Below are positions 1 through 6,088 of a DNA stretch of 8,384 nt, piece by piece (within the stretch, counting starts at the first letter, position 1; each line of letters begins with the position of its first letter). A program made the translations under genes and the position numbers. This DNA is from Azohydromonas lata NBRC 102462 (GTDB lineage Bacteria; Pseudomonadota; Gammaproteobacteria; Burkholderiales; Burkholderiaceae_C): the NCBI GenBank assembly GCA_945878385.1, contig CAMCTE010000117.1, positions 1 through 8,384 on the forward strand, written 5' to 3'. A model generated the notes under the pieces. The model was not told where the DNA came from. It was given only the letters and a program-made list of their open reading frames with translations, and made no database searches.

Positions 1-555
1 ATCAATGCCCTGGAGGGCATTGAGGTGGTGATGGCCCACCCGCAGGCCCTGGCGCAGTGCCAGGGTTGGCTTTCGCAGCACCTGCCCAACGCCGAGCGGC
101 GCGCCGTGAGCAGCAATGCCGAAGGCGCGCGCTTGGCGGCCACCAACCCCACCTGGGCGGCGCTGGCCAGCGAACGCGCAGCCGCGCAATTCGGCTTGCA
201 CATCGTGCACCACGCGATACAGGACGAGGCCTACAACCGCACCCGCTTTTCCATCATCTGCCTGCCGCAGACCCTGGCCACGCCCCCGGCTTCGGCCAAG
301 GACTGCACCAGCCTGGTGGTGAGCGTGCCCAACCGGCCCGGTGCGGTGCACGACCTCTTGATGCCGCTGAAGTCGCACGGCGTTTCCATGACGCGCTGTG
401 AATCGCGCCCGGCCAAGAGCGGGCAGTGGGAGTACTACTTCTACATCGACATCCAGGGCCATGTGGACCAGCCGCATGTGGCCGCGGCCTTGAAGGAACT
501 GCAGACCCGCTGCGCCTTCTTCAAGATCCTGGGCTCCTACCCCGTCAACGACTGA
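1..555 (+). CDS. pheA: Prephenate dehydratase / chorismate mutase (P-protein), C-terminal part, cut by the left edge
   Basis: This is the last 184 residues of a P-protein, which converts chorismate to prephenate and then to phenylpyruvate in cytoplasmic phenylalanine synthesis. The frame is open from base 1, so the gene starts outside the window. The chorismate mutase domain and most of the dehydratase domain are missing. Residues 7-90 are the end of the dehydratase domain, including AHPQAL (12-17), a GLHIVHHAIQD stretch and the catalytic T-R-F motif (Thr81). Residues about 103-180 are the phenylalanine-binding ACT domain, with NRPGAV (family form GAL) and an intact ESRP (134-137). Feedback inhibition by phenylalanine is therefore expected. 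The stop is 19 bp before tyrA, so the two are very probably co-transcribed. The fused mutase domain is assumed from the family and not seen here. Confidence 0.93.
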   Translation: MNALEGIEVVMAHPQALAQCQGWLSQHLPNAERRAVSSNAEGARLAATNPTWAALASERAAAQFGLHIVHHAIQDEAYNRTRFSIICLPQTLATPPASAKDCTSLVVSVPNRPGAVHDLLMPLKSHGVSMTRCESRPAKSGQWEYYFYIDIQGHVDQPHVAAALKELQTRCAFFKILGSYPVND

Positions 556-574
556 AGGCCAAGGGGCGCGACGC

Positions 575-1471
575 ATGTCGACGGTGAACCGTCTGGCCTT
601 GATCGGCTGTGGGCTGATGGGGGGATCGTTCGCGCGGGCCCTGCGGGTGGCCTGCCCTGCGTTGCAGGTGGCGGCCTACAGCCGAAGCCTGGCCAGTGCG
701 CAAAGGGCCCAGGTGCTGGGAATCGCAGATGAAGTTTTCAGCACTGCTGCGGCGGCGGTTCGCGGCGCAGACCTGGTGCTGCTGGCCGTGCCCGTGACCG
801 CCACCGAGCCCACGCTGCGCGACATGCGAGCAGGCCTTTCAGCCGATGCGCTGGTGATGGATGTGGGGTCTACCAAACGCGATGTGGTGGCCGCTGCGCG
901 CGCCGCGTTGGGCACGGCGGTGGGGCAGTTCCTGCCGGCTCACCCGATTGCGGGCAAGGAGTCGGGCGGCATTGAGCAGGCCGAGGCCGACCTGTACCAA
1001 GAGCGCCGCTGCATCCTCACGCCGCTGCCCGAAAACCCCGAAGGGCTGGTGGCCCGCGCCGTGGCCGCTTGGGAAGCCGTGGGCTGCAGCGTGGTGCGCA
1101 TGAGCGCCGAGCAGCATGATGAAACCTTCGCCGCGGTGAGCCACCTGCCGCACCTGCTGGCCTTTGCCTATGTGAACGGCGTTGCTTCGCAGAACGCCGC
1201 GGCCCGCCACCTGGCCCTGGCCGGCCCCGGCTTTCGAGACTTCAGCCGGATTGCGGCCGGCACCAGCGCCATTTGGCGCGACATCTTCAGCGCCAACCGC
1301 GACGAGGTGCTGGCGCAGTTGGGCCAGTTCGAATCGGCCCTGACGGCGATGCGCGCCGCGCTGCAAAGTGGCGACGATGCGGCCGTGGCGCGGTTGGTGG
1401 ATGCAGCCTCGGCCGTGCGCGCACGCTGGACGCTCAACGGTGCCCCGATGCCGGAAGACGACCCGGCCTGA
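575..1471 (+). CDS. tyrA: Prephenate dehydrogenase, monofunctional TyrA (298 aa)
   Basis: TyrA oxidatively decarboxylates prephenate (or arogenate) in tyrosine synthesis. The N-terminal Rossmann fold has a GCGLMG nucleotide-binding loop (11-16). At the end of beta-strand 2 the usual acidic residue of NAD-specific enzymes is replaced by Ser36-Arg37 (AAYSRS), which suggests NADP+ or dual cofactor use. Other family landmarks are DVGSTK (96-101), the catalytic-His motif HPIAGKESGG (His123), SHLPHL (189-194) and FRDFSRIAAGTSAIWRDI (220-237), where Arg225 should contact the substrate carboxylate. The protein ends without an ACT domain or a fused mutase. Length is normal for the short class. The start at 575 follows an AAGGGG Shine-Dalgarno (561-566) at 8-nt spacing. 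The gene lies between pheA and aroA-cmk with gaps of 19 and 13 bp. Family is sure; cofactor and prephenate versus arogenate preference are inferred. Confidence 0.95.
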   Translation: MSTVNRLALIGCGLMGGSFARALRVACPALQVAAYSRSLASAQRAQVLGIADEVFSTAAAAVRGADLVLLAVPVTATEPTLRDMRAGLSADALVMDVGSTKRDVVAAARAALGTAVGQFLPAHPIAGKESGGIEQAEADLYQERRCILTPLPENPEGLVARAVAAWEAVGCSVVRMSAEQHDETFAAVSHLPHLLAFAYVNGVASQNAAARHLALAGPGFRDFSRIAAGTSAIWRDIFSANRDEVLAQLGQFESALTAMRAALQSGDDAAVARLVDAASAVRARWTLNGAPMPEDDPA

Positions 1472-1484
1472 ACTAGAGAACCCC

Positions 1485-3545
1485 ATGTTTTCGATTCCCC
1501 ACCTGGACCTGCCGCCGCTGGTCGGTGCCGCAGGCACCGTGAAGCTGCCGGGTTCCAAGAGCATTTCCAACCGCGTGCTGCTGCTGGCCGGCCTGAGTGC
1601 GGGAACCACCGCCGTGCACGACCTGCTCGATTCCGACGACACGGCCGTGATGCTGGCTGCATTGGAGCAGTTGGGCTGCAAGCTGGTTCGCCGCCTGCAA
1701 GACGGGCGCGAGGTGTTGGATGTGACCGGCATCGGCGGCGTGTTGAACACGGGCCCACGCACGCTCCAACTGTTTCTGGGCAACGCCGGCACGGCCATGC
1801 GGCCGCTGACGGCTGCCCTGGCGGTATTGAGCACCTTGCAGGGCGGTGATTTCGAACTCTCGGGCGTGCCGCGCATGCACGAGCGGCCGATTGGCGACTT
1901 GGTGGACGCGCTGCGCGGCTTGGGCTGCGCCATCGACGACTTGGGCCAACCCGGCTACCCTCCCCTGCGGCTGCGTGGTCAGCCCGGTGGCGCCATGAAC
2001 CTGCAGCAGCCGGTTCGGGTGCGGGGGGATGTCTCCAGCCAGTTCCTCACCGCCTTGCTGCTGGCCCTGCCCCTGGCCAGCGCCACGCAAGATGTGGTGA
2101 TCGAGGTGGAGGGCGAACTCATCTCCAAGCCCTACATCGACATCACCCTGGCCTTGTTGCAGCGCTTTGGCATCGCGGTCAAGCGCGATGGTTGGCAGCG
2201 CTTCACCATTGCACAAGGCAGTGCCTACACCTCGCCGGGCTCCATTCATGTGGAAGGCGACGCCTCATCGGCGTCCTATTTCGTGGCCTTGGGGGCCATT
2301 GCCGCCACCGACGCGCCCATCCGCATTGAAGGCGTGGGTGCCGATTCCATCCAAGGCGACATCCGCTTCGTGGAAGCGGCGCAAGCCATGGGGGCGCAGG
2401 TGCAGTCGGGCCCCGGTTGGCTGGAAGTGCGGCGCGGCGCCTGGCCATTGCGCGCCATCGACCTGAACTGCAACCACATCCCCGATGCGGCCATGACCCT
2501 GGCGGTGATGGCGCTGTATGCGCAAGGCACCACGCGGTTGACCGACATCGGCAGTTGGCGTGTGAAGGAGACCGACCGCATCTCGGCCATGGTGACCGAA
2601 CTGCGCAAGCTGGGCGCCACCGTTGACGAGGGGCCAGACTGGATTGCGGTGACCCCGCCGGCGGCCCGCGCTTGGCAACACGCCAGCATCCACACCTACG
2701 ACGACCACCGCATGGCCATGTGCCTGTCGCTGGCCGCCTTCAACCCGCTGGCCGGTGCGCAACCCTCGGTGGGTGTGCGCATTGAAGACCCGCGGTGCGT
2801 GGGCAAGACCTTCCCCGACTACTTCGAGGCCCTGTTCGCGCTGTCGCATGCGCGCGCCGAATACATCCCCGTGATCGCCATCGACGGGCCGAGTTCATCG
2901 GGCAAGGGCACGCTGGCCGCGCGTGTGGCAGCCGCCCTGGGCTGGCATTACCTGGATTCGGGCGTGCTGTACCGTGCGGTGGGCGTGGCGGCACAGGCTC
3001 GGGGCCTGCTGCCGGCTGATGTGCAAGCCCCGATCGGTGACGACCTTCAACGCGATATCGCCACCCTGGCCGCCGCGCTGGACATCCGTTTCGCGGGCGA
3101 CCGGGTGTGGATGGACGGCGTGGACCAGACCGACCTGGTGCGCCACGAGGCCTCGGGCGCCCTGGCTTCGCGGGTGTCGGCCCTGCCGGCGGTGCGCGCC
3201 GCGCTGCACCAACGGCAACTGAATTTCCGCACCGTGCCGGGCCTGGTGGCCGACGGCCGCGACATGGGCACGGTGGTGTTTCCGGACGCTGCGCTGAAGG
3301 TGTTCCTGACGGCCGATGCGGCCACCCGCGCCGAGCGCCGGCATAAGCAGTTGATTTCTAACGGGATTTCCGCTAATATCGACAGTCTTCGCTTGGATTT
3401 GGAAGCGCGCGACCTGCGGGACCGTACCCGCGCCGTGGCGCCCCTGAAGCCCGCCGAAGGCGCGGTGATGTTCGACAACTCCGGCACCAGCATCGAGGAA
3501 TCGGTGCAGCAGGTGCTGCAGTGGTGGGAACACCGCAGGGCCTGA
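1485..3545 (+). CDS. aroA-cmk: Bifunctional EPSP synthase / cytidylate kinase fusion (686 aa)
   Basis: One uninterrupted frame encodes two enzymes. Residues 1 to about 452 are 5-enolpyruvylshikimate-3-phosphate synthase, the sixth shikimate-pathway step. It has LPGSKSISNR (21-30; Lys25, Arg30), LFLGNAGTAMRPL (96-108), RMHERPIGDLV, GDASSASYF (258-266), IPDAAM (Asp334), KETDR (Glu362), DDHRMAMC (Arg409) and KTFPDYF (Lys441). Gly102 and Pro107 are wild type, so it is a class I, presumably glyphosate-sensitive form. Residues about 461-686 are CMP/dCMP kinase, with P-loop GPSSSGKGT (468-476), YLDSGVLYRAV and DGRDMGTVVFPDA. At 226 residues this domain has full stand-alone length. The linker is only about ten residues. 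The start at 1485 was chosen because the EPSPS N-terminus begins there; the frame is open upstream but overlaps tyrA. A weak AGAGAA (1475-1480) precedes it. An internal promoter for rpsA appears to lie in the cmk part. Confidence 0.95.
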   Translation: MFSIPHLDLPPLVGAAGTVKLPGSKSISNRVLLLAGLSAGTTAVHDLLDSDDTAVMLAALEQLGCKLVRRLQDGREVLDVTGIGGVLNTGPRTLQLFLGNAGTAMRPLTAALAVLSTLQGGDFELSGVPRMHERPIGDLVDALRGLGCAIDDLGQPGYPPLRLRGQPGGAMNLQQPVRVRGDVSSQFLTALLLALPLASATQDVVIEVEGELISKPYIDITLALLQRFGIAVKRDGWQRFTIAQGSAYTSPGSIHVEGDASSASYFVALGAIAATDAPIRIEGVGADSIQGDIRFVEAAQAMGAQVQSGPGWLEVRRGAWPLRAIDLNCNHIPDAAMTLAVMALYAQGTTRLTDIGSWRVKETDRISAMVTELRKLGATVDEGPDWIAVTPPAARAWQHASIHTYDDHRMAMCLSLAAFNPLAGAQPSVGVRIEDPRCVGKTFPDYFEALFALSHARAEYIPVIAIDGPSSSGKGTLAARVAAALGWHYLDSGVLYRAVGVAAQARGLLPADVQAPIGDDLQRDIATLAAALDIRFAGDRVWMDGVDQTDLVRHEASGALASRVSALPAVRAALHQRQLNFRTVPGLVADGRDMGTVVFPDAALKVFLTADAATRAERRHKQLISNGISANIDSLRLDLEARDLRDRTRAVAPLKPAEGAVMFDNSGTSIEESVQQVLQWWEHRRA
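3344..3356 (-). promoter_or_regulatory. Predicted IHF-binding site, exact consensus match
   Basis: The + strand reads TAAGCAGTTGATT, whose reverse complement AATCAACTGCTTA matches the IHF consensus WATCAANNNNTTR at every defined position. It lies inside the cmk-coding part of aroA-cmk and overlaps the -35 box of a candidate promoter directed at rpsA and ihfB. Because ihfB encodes an IHF subunit, this could be an autoregulatory site. Consensus match is direct observation; binding and regulation are inference. I found no second exact match elsewhere, though my scan by eye was not exhaustive. Confidence 0.42.
3351..3379 (+). promoter_or_regulatory. Candidate sigma70 promoter for rpsA-ihfB, inside cmk
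   Basis: TTGATT (3351-3356; 4 of 6 matches to TTGACA) is followed by exactly 17 bp and then TAATAT (3374-3379; 4 of 6 to TATAAT). The stretch is clearly AT-rich inside a very GC-rich gene. It is spelled with codons avoided nearby (TTG, ATT, TCT, ATT, GCT, AAT, AGT, CTT, TTG), as if the DNA were under a second constraint. Transcription would begin near 3386 and give a leader of about 300 nt before the rpsA start at 3690. Escherichia coli rpsA also has promoters upstream in the cmk region. The promoter is predicted from sequence only. Confidence 0.45.
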
Positions 3546-3557
3546 AAGGGCCTGAAA
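3538..3557 (+). repeat. Perfect 10-bp tandem repeat across the aroA-cmk stop codon
   Basis: The decamer GGGCCTGAAA occurs twice back to back (3538-3547 and 3548-3557). The first copy contains the real TGA stop of aroA-cmk (3543-3545). It looks like a small local duplication at the gene end. No function is evident. Confidence 0.7.
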
Positions 3558-3689
3558 CGCAAGCCACTGGCGGTCAGCCTGCACTCTGCAACGGGGTGCA
3601 GCGCCCCATCGGTGGTGGTCTACAACCTAACCGCAGCCCGCGTGCTGCAACACCCCGGCCGGCCTCGCGCCAGCCCCCTAGGAAACCTC
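3546..3689 (+). promoter_or_regulatory. rpsA leader region with two mutually exclusive hairpins
   Basis: This is the largest same-strand gap in the window and holds no gene. CTGCAC (3579-3584) is complementary to GTGCAG (3596-3601), with an 11-nt loop. GGGGTG (3593-3598) can instead pair with CGCCCC (3602-3607) across a 3-nt loop, counting one G-U pair. The two stems share bases and cannot form together. Neither is followed by a T-run, so they are not intrinsic terminators. The GGCCGGCC palindrome (3656-3663) could add structure nearer the start. A Shine-Dalgarno AGGA (3680-3683) lies 6 nt before the rpsA ATG. In E. coli, S1 represses its own mRNA through a structured leader; a similar role here is inferred only. 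Confidence 0.35.
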
Positions 3690-5405
3690 ATGTCCCAACT
3701 CCAAACTGCCACCACCGGCGGCGAATCCTTTGCCGCCCTGTTCGAAGAAAGCCTGCAAAAGCGCGACATGCGCTCGGGCGAAGTGATCTCTGCGGAAGTC
3801 GTGCGCATCGATCACAGCTTCGTGGTGGTCAACGCAGGCCTCAAGTCCGAGGCCTATGTACCCATTGAAGAATTCAAGAACGACCAGGGCGAAGTCGAAG
3901 TCCAGGTCGGCGACTACGTCTCGGTGGCCATCGATGCCTTCGAGAACGGCTACGGCGATACCATCCTGTCGCGCGACAAGGCCAAGCGTCTGGCTTCCTG
4001 GTTGTCGCTCGAAACCGCACTGGAGTCCGGCGACTTCGTCACCGGCACGGTCAGCGGCAAGGTCAAGGGCGGCCTGACGGTGCTGGTCAACGGCATCCGC
4101 GCCTTCCTGCCGGGTTCCCTGCTCGACACGCGCCCCGTGAAGGACTTGTCCCCGTACGAGGGCAAGACCATGGAATTCAAGGTCATCAAGCTCGACCGCA
4201 AGCGCAACAATGTGGTGCTCAGCCGCCGCGCCGTGGTGGAAGCCTCCATGGGTGAAGAGCGCGCCAAGCTGCTTGAAACCCTGAGCGAAGGCGCCATCGT
4301 GCAGGGCGTGGTCAAGAACATCACCGAGTACGGTGCGTTCGTGGACCTCGGCGGCATCGACGGCCTGCTGCACATCACCGACATGGCCTGGCGCCGTGTG
4401 CGTCACCCCTCCGAGGTGGTGACCGTGGGTCAGGAACTCACCGCCAAGGTTCTGAAGTTCGACAGCGAGAAGAACCGCGTCTCCCTGGGCCTGAAGCAAC
4501 TGGGCGACGACCCCTGGATGGGTGTGGCGCGCCGCTACCCGGCCAACACCCGCCTGTTCGGCAAGGTCACGAACATCGCCGACTACGGCGCGTTCGTGGA
4601 AATCGAGCCGGGCATCGAAGGCCTGGTGCACGTTTCCGAAATGGACTGGACCAACAAGAACGTCAGCCCGGCCAAGGTGGTGGCCCTGGGCGACGAAGTG
4701 GAAGTCATGGTTCTGGAGATCGACGAAGACAAGCGCCGCATCTCCCTGGGCATGAAGCAGTGCAAGGCCAACCCCTGGGAAGAGTTCTCCACCACCGTCA
4801 AGCGTGGCGACAAGGTCAAGGGCCCGGTCAAGTCCATCACCGACTTCGGCGTGTTCGTGGGCCTGGCCCAGGGCATCGATGGCCTGGTGCACCTGTCCGA
4901 CCTGTCCTGGCACGAGCCGGGCGAGGCCGCCGTGCGCAACTACAAGAAGGGCCAGGAAGTCGAAGCCATCGTGCTGGCCGTGGATGTCGAGCGCGAGCGC
5001 ATTTCCCTGGGCATCAAGCAGTTGGATGGTGACCCGTTTGCCACCTTCACCACCATCAACGACCGCGGCGCCCTGGTGACCGGCAAGGTCAAGATGGTGG
5101 ACGCCCGTGGTGCCGAGATCACCCTGGGTGATGATGTGACCGGCTACCTGCGCGCCTCGGAAATCTCACGCGACCGCGTGGAAGACGCCCGCAATGTGCT
5201 CAAGGAAGGCGACGAAGTCAATGTCATGATCATCAACATCGACCGCAAGGCGCGTTCGATCCAGTTGTCGATCAAGGCCAAGGACAGCGCCGACCAGCAA
5301 GAAGCCATGCAGCGCCTGTCGCAGAGCAACGAGCGCGAAGCCGCCGGCACCACCAGCCTGGGCGCCCTGCTGCGCGCCAAGCTGGACCAAGGCAACCAGG
5401 GCTGA
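3690..5405 (+). CDS. rpsA: 30S ribosomal protein S1 (571 aa)
   Basis: S1 binds mRNA on the 30S subunit and is needed to start translation on structured or weak-SD messages. Six S1 OB-fold repeats are visible at about 28-96, 113-179, 199-268, 286-355, 371-442 and 458-529. Repeats 3-6 carry the typical RNA-binding signatures, such as ITEYGAFVDL (211-220) with GLLHITDMAW, IADYGAFVEI with GLVHVSEMDW, and ITDFGVFVGL with GLVHLSDLSW. The first two repeats are the divergent ribosome-binding pair. A Ser/Gln-rich tail (530-571) ends the protein. Length is near the 557 residues of E. coli S1. The ATG at 3690 is chosen because of the AGGA at 6-nt spacing and the family N-terminus; the frame stays open upstream to about 3612 but codes for nothing S1-like. 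Third positions are strongly G/C, as expected for a highly expressed gene. ihfB follows 35 bp later. Confidence 0.97.
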   Translation: MSQLQTATTGGESFAALFEESLQKRDMRSGEVISAEVVRIDHSFVVVNAGLKSEAYVPIEEFKNDQGEVEVQVGDYVSVAIDAFENGYGDTILSRDKAKRLASWLSLETALESGDFVTGTVSGKVKGGLTVLVNGIRAFLPGSLLDTRPVKDLSPYEGKTMEFKVIKLDRKRNNVVLSRRAVVEASMGEERAKLLETLSEGAIVQGVVKNITEYGAFVDLGGIDGLLHITDMAWRRVRHPSEVVTVGQELTAKVLKFDSEKNRVSLGLKQLGDDPWMGVARRYPANTRLFGKVTNIADYGAFVEIEPGIEGLVHVSEMDWTNKNVSPAKVVALGDEVEVMVLEIDEDKRRISLGMKQCKANPWEEFSTTVKRGDKVKGPVKSITDFGVFVGLAQGIDGLVHLSDLSWHEPGEAAVRNYKKGQEVEAIVLAVDVERERISLGIKQLDGDPFATFTTINDRGALVTGKVKMVDARGAEITLGDDVTGYLRASEISRDRVEDARNVLKEGDEVNVMIINIDRKARSIQLSIKAKDSADQQEAMQRLSQSNEREAAGTTSLGALLRAKLDQGNQG

Positions 5406-5437
5406 TCGCGGATTGCTGATCACAAGCCGAGGCTGAT
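5401..5437 (+). repeat. GCTGAT(C) repeats in the rpsA-ihfB junction
   Basis: GCTGATC occurs at 5401-5407 (overlapping the rpsA stop) and at 5415-5421. A shorter GCTGAT copy lies at 5432-5437, just before ihfB. The first two also form a 5-bp inverted repeat, TGATC (5403-5407) with GATCA (5418-5422), and hold two GATC tetramers. The arrangement may be chance in so short a gap. No terminator is visible, so read-through from rpsA into ihfB is expected. Confidence 0.4.
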
Positions 5438-5440
5438 GCG

Positions 5441-5788
5441 ATGGTGATGACGAGGTCGGAACTGGTGGCGGAGTTGGCTGAGCGATTCAGCCACCTCACG
5501 CAGAAGGACACCGACTTCGCCGTCAAGACCATCCTCGACGCGATGACCGAGGCCCTGGCCAAGGGTCACCGCGTCGAGATCCGCGGCTTCGGCAGTTTCT
5601 CCATCAACCGCCGGCCGCCGCGTGTGGGGCGCAATCCCCGCAACGGCGAGCAGGTGGTGGTTCCTGAAAAGCTCGTCCCCCATTTCAAGCCGGGCAAGGC
5701 CCTGCGCGAATCGGTGGATGCCGGCAAAGCGGCCACTGCGCCCTCGCCGTCTACCGCGCCCTCAGCAGCTTCAAACCCCGCGCGCTGA
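5441..5788 (+). CDS. ihfB: Integration host factor beta subunit (115 aa)
   Basis: IhfB pairs with IhfA to form IHF, a nucleoid protein that bends DNA sharply at specific sites and serves recombination, replication and sigma54 transcription. The HU/IHF fold is complete: MTRSEL near the start, EIRGFGSFSINRRPPRVGRN (46-65), the intercalating proline (Pro66 in GRNPRNGE), and VPHFKPGKALRE (79-90). VEIRGFGSF with VPHFKPGK favours the IHF beta branch over HU. There is an Ala/Ser/Pro-rich tail of about 20 residues (95-115) that the 94-residue E. coli protein lacks. Start choice: a GAGG (5429-5432) lies 8 nt before the ATG at 5441 but 14 nt before the ATG at 5447. The shorter form matches the E. coli N-terminus (MTKSEL), so 5447 remains possible. 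It follows rpsA by 35 bp, the order also seen in gammaproteobacteria. Confidence 0.94.
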   Translation: MVMTRSELVAELAERFSHLTQKDTDFAVKTILDAMTEALAKGHRVEIRGFGSFSINRRPPRVGRNPRNGEQVVVPEKLVPHFKPGKALRESVDAGKAATAPSPSTAPSAASNPAR

Positions 5789-5805
5789 GTGCGACACTAC
5801 AGCCT

Positions 5806-6072
5806 ATGCGGCTGTTGACTTGGCTCCTTCGGGCCTTCATCTTCTTCACCCTCTTCGCCTTCGCGCTGAACAATCAGCAGGCGGTGACGGTGCGCTGGTT
5901 CTTCGGCCTCGACTGGCAGGCCCCCCTGGTGATCGTGGTCCTGCTGGCGTTCGGCCTGGGCTGCGCCGTGGGTGTGCTGGCCATGGTGCCGGCCTGGTGG
6001 CGCCAGCGACGGGCACTCAAGCCGTCTGCCGTGCCCCTCGCGCCTGCGGCCACCCTTCCGGATCAGCCCTGA
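5806..6072 (+). CDS. lapA: LapA (YciS/DUF1049) small inner-membrane protein (88 aa)
   Basis: LapA partners LapB in the inner membrane, in the system that links LPS assembly to proteolysis of LpxC by FtsH. Two hydrophobic segments are clear, at about 4-22 and 40-62. The family pattern FALNNQQAVTVRWFFG (18-34) follows the first, and an Arg-rich WWRQRRALK sits after the second. A Pro/Ala-rich tail ends the protein. The ATG at 5806 lies 17 bp after the ihfB stop and has no recognisable Shine-Dalgarno, so translation is probably coupled or S1-dependent. The position directly before lapB strongly supports the call. Length is similar to E. coli YciS (about 100 residues). Confidence 0.88.
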   Translation: MRLLTWLLRAFIFFTLFAFALNNQQAVTVRWFFGLDWQAPLVIVVLLAFGLGCAVGVLAMVPAWWRQRRALKPSAVPLAPAATLPDQP

Positions 6073-6088
6073 CCTCTCCTGAATCTCC

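Noticed and set aside
1368..1484. Upstream extension of aroA-cmk to about 1368
   Set aside because: The frame is open but lies inside tyrA, and the extra residues do not resemble EPSP synthase. The family N-terminus begins at 1485.
839..1933. Open frame of about 360 codons on the minus strand across the tyrA/aroA junction
   Set aside because: It overlaps two well-supported genes, has low-complexity composition and shows no family motif. Several other minus-strand frames over aroA-cmk (1473-2249, 2265-2849, 2895-3584) were rejected for the same reason.
2848..2873. A separate start for cmk (ATG at 2848 or GTG at 2871)
   Set aside because: The ATG is out of frame with the kinase domain. The in-frame GTG codes for the valine just before the P-loop strand and has no Shine-Dalgarno ahead of it. 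No stop separates the domains.
3593..3607. GC hairpin after aroA-cmk as an intrinsic terminator
   Set aside because: No T-run follows the stem, and the downstream gene is traditionally co-transcribed. I treat it as leader structure.
3612..3689. Earlier start for rpsA within 3612-3689
   Set aside because: The translated segment is not S1-like, whereas the ATG at 3690 has a Shine-Dalgarno and begins the conserved N-terminus.
3678..4913. Long open frame of about 410 codons antisense to rpsA
   Set aside because: It mirrors the strongly G/C-ending codons of rpsA, gives a His/Asp/Val-rich protein with no recognisable domain, and lies entirely over a certain gene. It is a composition shadow.
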